Below are positions 9,089 to 18,897 of a stretch of 42,488 nt of DNA, in pieces. The notes under the pieces were generated by a model that made no database searches, was not told the origin of the DNA, and was given only the letters and a program-made list of their open reading frames with translations. Source of the DNA: Candidatus Faecaligallichristensenella faecipullorum. GTDB lineage: Bacteria > Bacillota > Clostridia > Christensenellales > Aristaeellaceae. The DNA is taken from NCBI GenBank assembly GCA_018716505.1, contig DVJW01000139.1, forward strand, positions 1 through 42,488, given 5' to 3'. Made by a program: the position numbers and the translations under genes. Position 1 is the first letter of the stretch, and each line of letters starts with the position of its first letter.

Positions 9089-11251
9089 ATGAATACTGAG
9101 ATGGTTAAGCTCTCGGAATTGACCCGCAAACGGATTCAGAACCTGCATGACACCAAGATCCGGATCAACAGCGACAAGATCAAACACTTGGGCAATCTGG
9201 ATATTGACGACCACGGTTTTATCCATTTTCCGGATTTTAAATTCGACCCCAAGGTGGAGGATGAATCCGGTATTCTCTACGGCATGGTGCCCATCGGCAA
9301 GACCTTCAGGCGGCTGCTGAACGAAATGCCCCGCTATATCCATCCGGACAGCGCTTTGGCCACCTGCTGGGTGGGTCCCTTCCCGGCCAAGCTGGGCTAT
9401 GGCCCCAAGGATCAGCCCACCCACCTTCAGGGCGTGATCGACGAATACCACATTCTGCAATCGGGCAATCAGGGCATGAACCACCTTTGCCCGGATATGC
9501 GCATCGGCCTGGAGCTGGGCTGGGGCGGAATCCTCAAAAAAATCCGCCATTACCGCGAGGAGCTCAAGCCCGCGGATACCAGCTTCTTCGACGGCGAAGA
9601 GGAGTTTGTGCTGGGCATCCAGGAATGGGTGGCCGACTATGTGCGCTACGCCCGGGAGATGGCCGAAAAGGAGACCGACGAAATCCGCAGGGCCAATCTC
9701 CTGGAAATCGCGGATATGAACGAATGGCTGGTGGAAAACCCGCCGCGCACCCTGCGCGAGGCCTGCCAATTCCTGGCCCACTTCCAGTGCGTGGACCGCA
9801 CCTATGTGGCCGGCGGCGCCATGGGCCCGCTGGATGAATATCTGCGTCCCTACTACGAGCGGGATACCGAAAAGGGCATCCTGACCGATGAACAGGCGGT
9901 TTGGTACATCGCCAGCCTGTTCTTCAACGACACCCACTACGCCCAGATTGGCGGCCTGATTCCCGACGGCAGCCGGGATGTGACCAGCCGGATGTCCTTT
10001 ATCATCCTGGACGCCATGCATGTGCTGCATATCCCCGCGAACGTGGCCCTGTCGGTGAACGACAAGATGAACGAAGAGCTCTTTGAGCGCGCCCTTCAGT
10101 ACACCCTGGAGGACGGCTCGGGCGTCTGCTATTCCCTGAGCAACGGCAACATGCGCTATACGCAAAACGGCTACACCATCGAGCAGGCGCGCATGCGGGT
10201 CAAATCGGGCTGCAACTGGACCGCGATCCCGGGCTACGAATATCCCCTTCAGGACGTGACCCGCTGCAACATGGCCGTGGCCCTGACCCATGCCCTGGAT
10301 GACCTGAAGGGCGACGAGGAGCTGGATCTGGAAAAGCTCTTCAAGCGCTTCTTCGATCATCTGAAGATCATGCTGGACTGCATCAAGGAAGGCTATGACT
10401 GGCATTATGAGCATATTTCCGACAATATGCCCGAAATCGTGCTCAACCTGTTCATGCACGGCCCCATTGAGCGCGGCCTGAACGTGGCCCAGGGCGGGGT
10501 GGATATCCGCAGCTGCTGCATCGACGGCATTGCCCTGGCCACGGTGGCCGATTCCTTCGGCGCGCTGGAGGAGCGGGTTATCAACGAAAAGCGGCTCAGC
10601 TGGAAAGAGGTTGCTCAGGCCCTGGAGGCCGACTTTGACCCGGACCGCTACGAAAAGACCCGGCTGATGCTGAAAAACATCCGCCGGCTGGGCGACCCGG
10701 ATTCGCCCTCGCTGAAATGGGCCAAGCGCATCCGCGACGCCTTTGTGGGCTATGCCAGGATTCCCACGCCCAAGCATCACTTAAAGATCATTCCGGGCAT
10801 GTTCTCCCATGGCGACGTGGTGATGTACGGCAAGGTGACCCCGGCCACCCCCAACGGCCGCCGCGCCGGCACCCCGATTTCCCATTCCAACGAGCCGGAC
10901 GACGGATTTGCCATTGGGCTGAACACCTTCTCGCCCACCCTGAAGGCCAATACCGTGGCCGAGCTGCAGCCCGGGCTGGGCAATTCCTCGCCGCTGCACC
11001 TGGATATCGATATGGCGCTCATCGAGCACAACGGCGGCATCAACGCGCTTAAGGCGCTGATTCGGGTCCATAACGAGATGGGCGGCACCTTGATCAACCT
11101 GAATTGCCTGAACAAGGACACCCTTTTGGCCGCCCATGAAAATCCGGACGCCTATCCGGATCTGGTGGTTCGGGTGACCGGTTACTCGGCGTTCTTTGCC
11201 TCTCTGTCCAAGGAATACCGCCAGCAGGTGGTGGACAGGTTCTTACAGTAA
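9089..11251 (+). CDS. Glycyl-radical enzyme, PFL-like, non-canonical active-site subgroup
   Basis: C-terminal glycyl loop VVRVTGYSAFFASLSKEYRQQVVDR; VKSGCNW thiyl Cys loop; adjacent to its activase. Confidence 0.94.
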   Translation: MNTEMVKLSELTRKRIQNLHDTKIRINSDKIKHLGNLDIDDHGFIHFPDFKFDPKVEDESGILYGMVPIGKTFRRLLNEMPRYIHPDSALATCWVGPFPAKLGYGPKDQPTHLQGVIDEYHILQSGNQGMNHLCPDMRIGLELGWGGILKKIRHYREELKPADTSFFDGEEEFVLGIQEWVADYVRYAREMAEKETDEIRRANLLEIADMNEWLVENPPRTLREACQFLAHFQCVDRTYVAGGAMGPLDEYLRPYYERDTEKGILTDEQAVWYIASLFFNDTHYAQIGGLIPDGSRDVTSRMSFIILDAMHVLHIPANVALSVNDKMNEELFERALQYTLEDGSGVCYSLSNGNMRYTQNGYTIEQARMRVKSGCNWTAIPGYEYPLQDVTRCNMAVALTHALDDLKGDEELDLEKLFKRFFDHLKIMLDCIKEGYDWHYEHISDNMPEIVLNLFMHGPIERGLNVAQGGVDIRSCCIDGIALATVADSFGALEERVINEKRLSWKEVAQALEADFDPDRYEKTRLMLKNIRRLGDPDSPSLKWAKRIRDAFVGYARIPTPKHHLKIIPGMFSHGDVVMYGKVTPATPNGRRAGTPISHSNEPDDGFAIGLNTFSPTLKANTVAELQPGLGNSSPLHLDIDMALIEHNGGINALKALIRVHNEMGGTLINLNCLNKDTLLAAHENPDAYPDLVVRVTGYSAFFASLSKEYRQQVVDRFLQ

Positions 11252-11359
11252 TCCGTTTTTTTTCGCGGCGTTGCGCAGGAATTGGGCGCGGCGCCGCGAA
11301 TTCTTTCAGGGCATCAAAGCCTTATGGGAACTACGTGAAAAAGAGGAGGATATTTTTCC

Positions 11360-12577
11360 ATGTCCGACGTCAAGATTACCTCGGTGCGCGCCATCGCCAC
11401 CGCGCCCCAGGGCTCCAACCTGATTATCGTGCGCATTGACACCAATCAGCCCGGGCTGTATGGCTATGGATGTGCCACCTATACCCAGAGATTCACCCCG
11501 GTTCTCACGGTTATCAACGACTACATGGGCAAGTTGCTCATCGGCCATGACGCCCTGAACGTGAACGACGCCTGGGAGCACATGATGAACTCCTCCTATT
11601 GGCGCAACGGCCCGGTGCTCAACAACGCGATTTCGGGCTGCGATATGGCCCTGTGGGATATTATCGGCAAGGCGGCGAATATGCCGGTTTGGCAGCTTTG
11701 GGGCGGCAAGGTGCGCCAGGCCGTGCCGGTCTACCGCCACACCGCCAGCACCGACTATAAGGAGCTGGACGAGCAGATTCAGAATTTCCTGGATCAGGGC
11801 TATCAGTATATCCGCATTCAGGCCGGCAATTACGGCGGAAACCATATCTATCTCAATACCCCCGAGGGCAGCCCGGATCCCAAGGATGTGAGCTATTTTG
11901 ATCCGCTGAAGTACATGCGCGAGGTGCCGGATATGTTCGAGCATGTGCGAAGCGTGTTCGGAAACGACGTGGAGCTTTTGCACGACGTGCACGAGCGGCT
12001 CACACCGGTAAACGCCGCGTTCCTGGCCAAGTCCATCGAGCAGTACCGGCCCTTCTTCCTGGAGGACGCCCTGGCCCCGGAGCAGGGCTACGGCTTCAAG
12101 CAGCTGAGGGAGGCCTCCACCACCCCGCTGGCCATGGGCGAACTGTTCAACAATCCCATGGAATGGATGCCCCTGGTGGAAAACCGCTGGATTGACTTCA
12201 TCCGCTGCCACATCTCCCAGATCGGCGGGGTCACCCCGGCCCGCAAGCTGGCCGCCTACTGCGCGCCCTTTGACGTGCGCACCGCTTGGCACGGCCCGGG
12301 CGACGTTTCGCCCATCGGGCACATGGCCAATGTGCACCTGGATCTGACCACCGTGAACTTCGGCATCCAGGAATGGTGCGGCATGGAGGAAGATCCGCTG
12401 GTTCAGGATATGTTCCCGGGCTGCGCGCGCATCAAGGACGGCTTTGCCTGGGCCAACGACAAGCCCGGCTGGGGCATGGAGGTCGACGAGGAGCTGGCCA
12501 GGAAGCACCCGCCGGTGATCCACGAATATGACCTTTGGAAATTCCGCACCCCGGACGGAACCTCGGTAAAGGGATAA
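11360..12577 (+). CDS. Enolase-superfamily mandelate racemase/muconate lactonizing enzyme (ManD/RspA-like sugar-acid dehydratase)
   Basis: DMALWDIIGKAANMPVWQLWGGK, FLEDAL, AWHGPGDVSPIGHMAN, and the C-terminal W.F.TPDGT ending typical of ManD-like proteins. Confidence 0.9.
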   Translation: MSDVKITSVRAIATAPQGSNLIIVRIDTNQPGLYGYGCATYTQRFTPVLTVINDYMGKLLIGHDALNVNDAWEHMMNSSYWRNGPVLNNAISGCDMALWDIIGKAANMPVWQLWGGKVRQAVPVYRHTASTDYKELDEQIQNFLDQGYQYIRIQAGNYGGNHIYLNTPEGSPDPKDVSYFDPLKYMREVPDMFEHVRSVFGNDVELLHDVHERLTPVNAAFLAKSIEQYRPFFLEDALAPEQGYGFKQLREASTTPLAMGELFNNPMEWMPLVENRWIDFIRCHISQIGGVTPARKLAAYCAPFDVRTAWHGPGDVSPIGHMANVHLDLTTVNFGIQEWCGMEEDPLVQDMFPGCARIKDGFAWANDKPGWGMEVDEELARKHPPVIHEYDLWKFRTPDGTSVKG

Positions 12578-12582
12578 CATTT

Positions 12583-12612
12583 CGCCCCCCGCACAGCAGT
12601 GTGCGGGGGGCG
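12583..12612 (+). terminator. GC-rich stem-loop after the enolase-superfamily gene
   Basis: CGCCCCCCGCAC-agcagt-GTGCGGGGGGCG; 12-bp perfect stem but no clear T-tract. Confidence 0.6.
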
Positions 12613-12720
12613 CTGGACTGAGCCTAATGATTTGAGGGATACATAAAATCTCCGAAGTCCCTTCATATTTGCGCCCCGTACCCACGGCGGCCTTTAGGCC
12701 GGAACGCTGCAATGTACCCA

Positions 12721-13368
12721 TTAGCCGCATGTCAGGGAGTCGATCATATTTTCTAAATTTTGAACAAATTGTCCCACAGAATAGCCATCGATCAGCCGAT
12801 GGTTTACATCAAGGGTGATGTTAATCAGATATCTGCCGTTGTGCTCTGTATATTTTCCCCAAACCAGAATTGGGGCGGTATCATCTTTCAATTTTGGATC
12901 CTGATAATCGCGTTCATTGGAACACATGGTGATATCTGCCCATGGGATACAGGAATAAATAATCTGGGGCCGGCCCAATCCCTCCAAGGCATTCACCGGC
13001 AGGGGATTGTTAAGACTTTCCTCCCGGGCCCGGGCCGCGAAGTCAAGGAGGCTGCCCTCACATGGAAGGGAAACCATGTGAAAGGTGGTGGAGCCCTTTT
13101 TTAAATCGGTGAAACAAGGTATCCGAGCATCAATTTTAAACACCTTATCGTCCTCGATTTCCAGCAGAAATTCATCGATTTTGTTCAACGACTGCGTACA
13201 CAGGTAGATCAAGGAGTAATAAAACGAAATATGGTGCCGTCGCGTGTATTGCAGCAAGTTCGTAATGTCGATATTGAATGCTACACAGTAATGTGGGGTT
13301 GATATCTTGGAATAGTATTCAAAATGTTGTTTTCTTTCCCAACGAGTCAGATCGATTTCTTGTCTCAT
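12721..13368 (-). CDS. Chloramphenicol acetyltransferase-like (CAT type A family) acyltransferase
   Basis: VNHRLIDGYSVGQFVQNLE matches the HxxxDG catalytic motif; MRQEIDLTRWERKQHFEYY N-terminus. Start trimmed to the ATG preceded by AGGGAGGAATT. Confidence 0.88.
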   Translation of the reverse strand: MRQEIDLTRWERKQHFEYYSKISTPHYCVAFNIDITNLLQYTRRHHISFYYSLIYLCTQSLNKIDEFLLEIEDDKVFKIDARIPCFTDLKKGSTTFHMVSLPCEGSLLDFAARAREESLNNPLPVNALEGLGRPQIIYSCIPWADITMCSNERDYQDPKLKDDTAPILVWGKYTEHNGRYLINITLDVNHRLIDGYSVGQFVQNLENMIDSLTCG

Positions 13369-13483
13369 TTTGAATTCCTCCCTGAATAAAGTGTGGCGAA
13401 GCGCCTTGACGTTAAATTGCTGAAAGAATATCATAAAATGCCCGGCTTGTCCATAGCATATTACGGGGAATTACAGGGAGGTT

Positions 13484-14287
13484 TCAGACCATCTGGCGGA
13501 ACCGGCCCGGCGTCATGCCGGTGGCCTTGCGGAAATAGCGGATCAGATAATTGGCGTCCGAAAATCCGGCGCGCTGGGCCACCTCCTCCAGGGGCAGGCC
13601 CATGAGCAGCAGCTCCTTGGCCTTTTCAATGCGAAAATTCAGCAGATAGGCGATGGGCGGCTGGCCATACACCTGGGCAAAGGCGCGCCGGAAACTGCCT
13701 TCGCACATGCCGCAGCTTTGGGCCATTTCCTTAAGGCTCAGGGCCTCGCTGTAGCGCGCCTCGATCATGCGCTTGGCGGGCAAGGTGCGGTTATAGGCCC
13801 CCAGGTCCAGGTTTTGGGTCATGCTTTCCAGGAGATAGTCGGCCAGCAGGGTGAGCAGCCGGGCCCGGGCCTGCATCCGGTACCCGGCCCGCATCCGGCC
13901 CCAGACCTTGACCAGCTCCTCCAGGCGCGAAAGATACATGGACAGATCCTTGGGGCGCAAAATGTGCATCTTGCTCCGGGCCGCCCATTCGGGCAGGCTG
14001 TCGCGCTCCAAAAGGAAGTTCACGGTGTAATGCTCAAAGGGGGCATTGTCCGCGGCCCTGACCCGGTAGGCGGCCTCGGCCGGAATCAGGGCGATTTCCC
14101 CGGGCATCAGCCGCACGCGGGTCCGGTCCGGGAACTCATATTCGCCCCCGCCCGTTATGGGGCAGACCAGGCCGTCCATGCCCCGGCCCTGGAGATAGCC
14201 CTCCATATCGTGCCGGGGCTCCATGATAAAATGGTGGGCCAGCAAAACCCGCTCGATCCTCACATCAAAATCCATGGGCGCGCCCAT
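13484..14287 (-). CDS. AraC-family transcriptional regulator (cupin sensor plus HTH)
   Basis: LKEMAQSCGMCEGSFRRAFAQVYGQPPIAYLLNFRIEKAKELL...AGFSDANYLIRYFRKATGMTPGRFR. Confidence 0.93.
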   Translation of the reverse strand: MGAPMDFDVRIERVLLAHHFIMEPRHDMEGYLQGRGMDGLVCPITGGGEYEFPDRTRVRLMPGEIALIPAEAAYRVRAADNAPFEHYTVNFLLERDSLPEWAARSKMHILRPKDLSMYLSRLEELVKVWGRMRAGYRMQARARLLTLLADYLLESMTQNLDLGAYNRTLPAKRMIEARYSEALSLKEMAQSCGMCEGSFRRAFAQVYGQPPIAYLLNFRIEKAKELLLMGLPLEEVAQRAGFSDANYLIRYFRKATGMTPGRFRQMV

Positions 14288-14404
14288 GCCACCGCCTCCC
14301 CAAACTATTTGTGCATATAGTGCTATTTTAAGCCGGTTTGTGCCTTGTGCGCAAGGGGGATTTCTGCTATATTTTTTCTAACATTGCATGGGAGGTCGAT
14401 TCCT

Positions 14405-15838
14405 TTGATTCGCAAACCGGTTATTGCCATTGTGCCCTTGGGCCATTGGATTTATTTTCAGCAGTTTCCCGGACTGTTTGAGGAGCTGAATAAAAAATCC
14501 CAGGAGTTCGCCGGGTATTTTGAAGATTCCTCTGAGATCATTATTACCGAATATGTGGACACCGTGGACAAGGCCTTTCGGGTGGTTCAGGACTTAAAGG
14601 CCAAGGATGTGGATGGAATTTTTATGCTATTGACCACCTATCTGCCCTCGGCCCTGGCCGCGCCCTTCGCCCGCTATCTGGAAGCGCCGCAGATTCTGGT
14701 GGGCATCCAGCCGTTGAACCACCTGGATTACGGAAAGTGCACCACCTTTATGCAGCTGGTCAACGACGACGTGTGCGCCATGCCCGAGATCGCCGGGGTG
14801 TACCCGCGCCTGGGCCGGAAGATGCCGCCCTGCCTGGTGGCGGCCGCGGGCCAGAAGGAGCGGATCCAGCAAAAGGTGCGCGCCTATCAGCGGGCCATCG
14901 CGGCCAAAGCGGCCTTTAAGTATGCCCAAATCGGCTATCTGGGCCATACCTATGAGGGCATGTACGACATGCACACCGATCCCACGGCCTTTTTCGGAAC
15001 CTTTGGCGCCCATGTGAAGATGCTGGAGATGTGCGAGCTGGCCAAATGGGCCGAACAGGTCACGCCCGCCATGATCGAGGAAAAGATCCAGCGGATTCAG
15101 GAGACCTTTTCCATTCAGGATCCCTCGGTGGATCCGCTCACCGACTATGTGCAAAAGGAAGATTTGGAATGGTCGGCGCGCATGGCCTGCGCCCTGGACA
15201 GGCTGGTTCAGGAGAACAACCTGACCGCGCTGGCCTATTACTACAAGGGCGAGGACAATAACCTGTACGAGCGCATGGGCGCGGCCCTGATCATCGGCAA
15301 CACCTTGCTGACTTCCTCGGGCATTCCGCTGGCCGGCGAGGCGGATTTAAAGACCGCGGCCGCCATGTTGATCATGAACCGCATCGGGGGCGGCGGCTCC
15401 TTTGCCGAGCTGCATCCCTTTGACGTGGAGGGCAACTGTGTGCTGGTGGGCCATGACGGGCCCCACAATATCGCCATCAGCCAGGGCAAGCCGGTGCTGC
15501 GCAAGCTCAAAAAGTATCACGGCAAATCCGGCAGCGGCATCGGGGTGGAGTTCAGCCTGAAGGCCGGGGAGATCACCATGCTCAGCATAAACGTTCAGCA
15601 AAACGGCCGCTTTAAACTCATTGCCGCAGCCGGCATTTCCCAGGCCGGGGCCATTCCCCAGACCGGAAACACCAACACCCGGGTCATTGTTCCGGGCATG
15701 GAGATCACCGATTTCCTGGCCAAGTGGTGCGAGGCCGGCCCCACCCATCACCTGGCCCTGGGCGTGGGCAATCATTTGGAGGAGATTCGCTGCTTTGCGC
15801 GGCTCATGGATCTGGATTTGGAAATTGTGGGCAATTAA
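14405..15838 (+). CDS. L-fucose/L-arabinose isomerase-like family protein, TTG start
   Basis: IRKPVIAIVPLGHWIYFQQFPGLFEEL...YAQIGYLGHTYEGMYDMHTDPTAFFGTFGAHVKMLEM and a C-terminal THHLALGVGNH. Confidence 0.78.
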   Translation: MIRKPVIAIVPLGHWIYFQQFPGLFEELNKKSQEFAGYFEDSSEIIITEYVDTVDKAFRVVQDLKAKDVDGIFMLLTTYLPSALAAPFARYLEAPQILVGIQPLNHLDYGKCTTFMQLVNDDVCAMPEIAGVYPRLGRKMPPCLVAAAGQKERIQQKVRAYQRAIAAKAAFKYAQIGYLGHTYEGMYDMHTDPTAFFGTFGAHVKMLEMCELAKWAEQVTPAMIEEKIQRIQETFSIQDPSVDPLTDYVQKEDLEWSARMACALDRLVQENNLTALAYYYKGEDNNLYERMGAALIIGNTLLTSSGIPLAGEADLKTAAAMLIMNRIGGGGSFAELHPFDVEGNCVLVGHDGPHNIAISQGKPVLRKLKKYHGKSGSGIGVEFSLKAGEITMLSINVQQNGRFKLIAAAGISQAGAIPQTGNTNTRVIVPGMEITDFLAKWCEAGPTHHLALGVGNHLEEIRCFARLMDLDLEIVGN

Positions 15839-15859
15839 AGGAACAGGGGGAAGGCCGAA

Positions 15860-18859
15860 ATGCTGGAACAGGATTTTTTGACGCCGCCGGATTCCTGCCG
15901 GGGCACGGATTTCTGGATGCTCAACGATGAGCTGGAGGAGGGCGAGCTCAGGCGCCAGCTGCGCTCCATGCGCGATCAGGGGGTGGCGTCGGTCATTGCC
16001 CGCACCTATATCGGGCTCAGGTCCGACTATCCGGGCAAAGATTGGATGAAAAAAATGCATGTGGTGGTGGACGAGGCCAAGAAGCTGGGCATGACGGTTT
16101 TCATGCAGGCCGGTTACATGCCCGAGGCCGTGCTGGGCCTGCCTGAGGAATTCTCTTTGGGCGAGGTGCGCGCCTGTCCCGCGGGTCAGGGCCAGGGCCG
16201 GGTGTTGGATTCCTTTAACGGGGTGGACTATTGTTTAACCAGCTCCAGGACCATATTGGATATGCTCAGCCCCGAGGCCTGCGCCTTTTATGTGAAACAG
16301 AGCTATGAGGAGATGTGGAAGGAATTTAAGGACGAGTACGGCAAGACCATTGTGTCCATGTGGGTGGACGAGCCCAGCTTTGCCAAGGTGGCGTTGCCCT
16401 GGACCAAGGGGCTTCCGGCGGCCTATGAGCGGCTCTGGTCCGAAGCCTTTCCCATGGAGCAGCTGCACCTGTTGTTCGTGGACGGCCCGGGGGATGGGTT
16501 CTTTAGGCTGAAATATTGGCGCACCGTGCTGGAACTGATGAAAAACGCCTATTTCAAGACGGTGCGCGACTGGGGACGCGCCAATCACATCCGCTTTAGC
16601 GGCCACCTGATGGAAGAAGACACCATGGAGCGCCAAATCCGCGCCACCTGCTTCACCATGCCCATGTACAAATACTTTGATATTCCGGGCATCGACTACC
16701 TGACCGCGGAAATGGATTGGGTGCATGGGGAGATCAAGCCCGAAAAGCCCTTCGACGAGCGGTGGAGCCATTACGCCCGCTACAATACCCCGCTGCAGTG
16801 CAGCTCCGCCGCCCATCAGGCCGGGCAAAAGGTGATCCTGGCCGAGATGTACGGGGTGAGCACCGAAAACCTGAACCTCAGGGATCAAAAGCAGATGTTC
16901 GATCATTTCGCCTCGCTGGGCATCAACCACCGCAGCGTACACGGCATCTTTTATTCGCTGCGCGGCCGGGGCAAGCGCGCCTATCCGCCCCATGTGAGCG
17001 ATTATCAGCCCTATTGGCCCAAATACCATCTGCTCACCGACGCCCTGGCCCGGGAGAGCGCCTTTTTGCGGGCCGGAGAGCCGGCGCGCGACGTGCTGCT
17101 CCTGCATCCCATGGAGACCGCCTTCAGCCTGTATCGGGCCAGGAATGAGCGGGGCGTTCAGCACAACCCGGAGCTGGGACGTGCCGACGCGGCCTTTAAC
17201 CAGACCATCCTGGCCCTGATGGGCATGGGGGCCAACTTTGAGCTGGGCGACGAGGACACCATCGCCGAAATGGGCGCGGTGGACGCGGACGGCGCGTTTG
17301 TGGTGGGCAAGATGCGCTATCGAACCGTGATTTTGCCGGATATGCGCTTTATCCGCCGCAGCACCTTGGCCTTGCTTCAAACCTTCATGAGCCGGGGCGG
17401 CCGGGTGGTGATTTACGGAAAGCGCCCGGAATTTTTGGACGACGGAAGCGCGCTAAACGAAGGGGCGCTGGAGGGCGCGCAAAGGGCGGACTCCACCCGC
17501 GAACTGGAGGAATATCTGAAAAAAGCGCCCCAAACCTATCGCTTTGAGGCCAGAAACGGCGAGGCCTGGGTGCAGATCTACGCGCAGCGGAAGGGCGATG
17601 AGCGCCTGTTCTTCCTGACCAACGCCAATTGCCGGGAGCGGGCAGCGGGCAGCCTGGTGGTGCCCGGGCAAATGGAGTGCCATTGCTTTGAGGCGCTGGA
17701 TGGATCCGTTTCGCCCTATCCGGTCCGGTCAGAGGACGGTTTTACCCGGGTAGAGGTGGAATTGGAGGCCGGGGGCAGCCTGATGCTTCGCCTTCGCCCG
17801 GGCCAGGGGCAAACCGCCGTTCCATCCGGGCCGGAGGTGGTGCTGCCCCTCAAACCCAAATGGCGCATCCGCCGGGAGGACCCCAACGCGCTGGTGCTGG
17901 AGATGTTCCGCTTTGCCAGGGACGGCCAGGCGATGAGCGGTCAGGCCTATCCCATACTGGCCATACAGGATGAGCTGCTGAGTCAGGGATTTACCGGCGA
18001 ATTGACCCTTGAAACCGGGTTTGAGAACGAAATTCCCCTGGAAAACCTGCGCCTGGCCCTGGAATATCCAAAGCAGCAGCGCCTGGAGCTGGACGGCGTT
18101 CCCCTTTTGAATGACCCCACGGGCTGCTACCGCTGTTTTGCCTTTGAGACGGTTGCGCTGCCCCGCCTGGAGCCGGGCCGCCATACGTTGACCATTCGGC
18201 GGCATTTTGAGCCCATGCGCAAGCCCACCTCCACCGTGACCTCGCTGTTTGAGAATTTGGGCGGGGTGGATTTGGAGCCCATGCTGATTCTGGGGGATTT
18301 CGCGGTGCGCTCGGCCATCGAGCCCGGGGTGCGCGGCTGCGTGCGGATGAGCGAGGATTTTGTGCTCACCCGGGAAACGGAATGGGCCGGGGAAGAGCTG
18401 GTCTCCCAAGGCTATCCCTTCTATTGCGGAGTCATGGAGATGACGTGCGAAATTCAGCTGCCCGATGGGGCAAAAGAGGCGCGCCTGACCCTGGACGGGC
18501 TGCTGGCCGCCGAGGCCGAGGTGCGGCTGAACGGCGAATCCTGCGGGGAAATGACCTGGGCGCCCTACAGCGTACCCCTTAAAAATTTGCGCCCGGGCAA
18601 GAACGACCTGACCCTTCGGCTGCACGGAACCTTGCGCAACCTGCTGGGCCCCTGGCACCGGCCGGTGGGGGAAATCGGGGCTTGCTGGGCCGGATATGAC
18701 GCGCCCAATCAGCCCTGGCAGGGATGCTTTGCCCATGAGGACGGCCGCACCTATCCCGATTGGGCCCAGCGGCGCAGGCCCGACAAGCCGGGCTGGACCG
18801 AGTCCTATCTGCTGTTGCCCCTGGGGTTGGCAGGCGCGGCGCTGCGGTGGAAAATCTGA
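15860..18859 (+). CDS. Large (999 aa) glycoside hydrolase-like protein (TIM-barrel N-terminus, beta-sandwich C-terminus)
   Basis: SDYPGKDWMKKMHVVVDEAKKLGMTVFMQ resembles GH106/GH2-like rhamnosidase-type barrels; C-terminal jelly-roll-like ARLTLDGLLAAEAEVRLNGESCGEM. Confidence 0.65.
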   Translation: MLEQDFLTPPDSCRGTDFWMLNDELEEGELRRQLRSMRDQGVASVIARTYIGLRSDYPGKDWMKKMHVVVDEAKKLGMTVFMQAGYMPEAVLGLPEEFSLGEVRACPAGQGQGRVLDSFNGVDYCLTSSRTILDMLSPEACAFYVKQSYEEMWKEFKDEYGKTIVSMWVDEPSFAKVALPWTKGLPAAYERLWSEAFPMEQLHLLFVDGPGDGFFRLKYWRTVLELMKNAYFKTVRDWGRANHIRFSGHLMEEDTMERQIRATCFTMPMYKYFDIPGIDYLTAEMDWVHGEIKPEKPFDERWSHYARYNTPLQCSSAAHQAGQKVILAEMYGVSTENLNLRDQKQMFDHFASLGINHRSVHGIFYSLRGRGKRAYPPHVSDYQPYWPKYHLLTDALARESAFLRAGEPARDVLLLHPMETAFSLYRARNERGVQHNPELGRADAAFNQTILALMGMGANFELGDEDTIAEMGAVDADGAFVVGKMRYRTVILPDMRFIRRSTLALLQTFMSRGGRVVIYGKRPEFLDDGSALNEGALEGAQRADSTRELEEYLKKAPQTYRFEARNGEAWVQIYAQRKGDERLFFLTNANCRERAAGSLVVPGQMECHCFEALDGSVSPYPVRSEDGFTRVEVELEAGGSLMLRLRPGQGQTAVPSGPEVVLPLKPKWRIRREDPNALVLEMFRFARDGQAMSGQAYPILAIQDELLSQGFTGELTLETGFENEIPLENLRLALEYPKQQRLELDGVPLLNDPTGCYRCFAFETVALPRLEPGRHTLTIRRHFEPMRKPTSTVTSLFENLGGVDLEPMLILGDFAVRSAIEPGVRGCVRMSEDFVLTRETEWAGEELVSQGYPFYCGVMEMTCEIQLPDGAKEARLTLDGLLAAEAEVRLNGESCGEMTWAPYSVPLKNLRPGKNDLTLRLHGTLRNLLGPWHRPVGEIGACWAGYDAPNQPWQGCFAHEDGRTYPDWAQRRRPDKPGWTESYLLLPLGLAGAALRWKI

Positions 18860-18871
18860 TCAACAAGAAAA

Positions 18872-18897
18872 AGGGTCCGGGCGCAATTCCCGGACCC
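18872..18897 (+). terminator. Terminator hairpin, copy 1 (left flank of element A)
   Basis: AGGGTCCGGGCGCAATTCCCGGACCC, preceded by an A-tract; identical to 19121-19146. Confidence 0.75.

Noticed and set aside
9038-10780. 580-aa antisense ORF opposite the GRE gene
   Set aside because: Antisense artefact; no recognisable motif while the GRE is clear on the plus strand.
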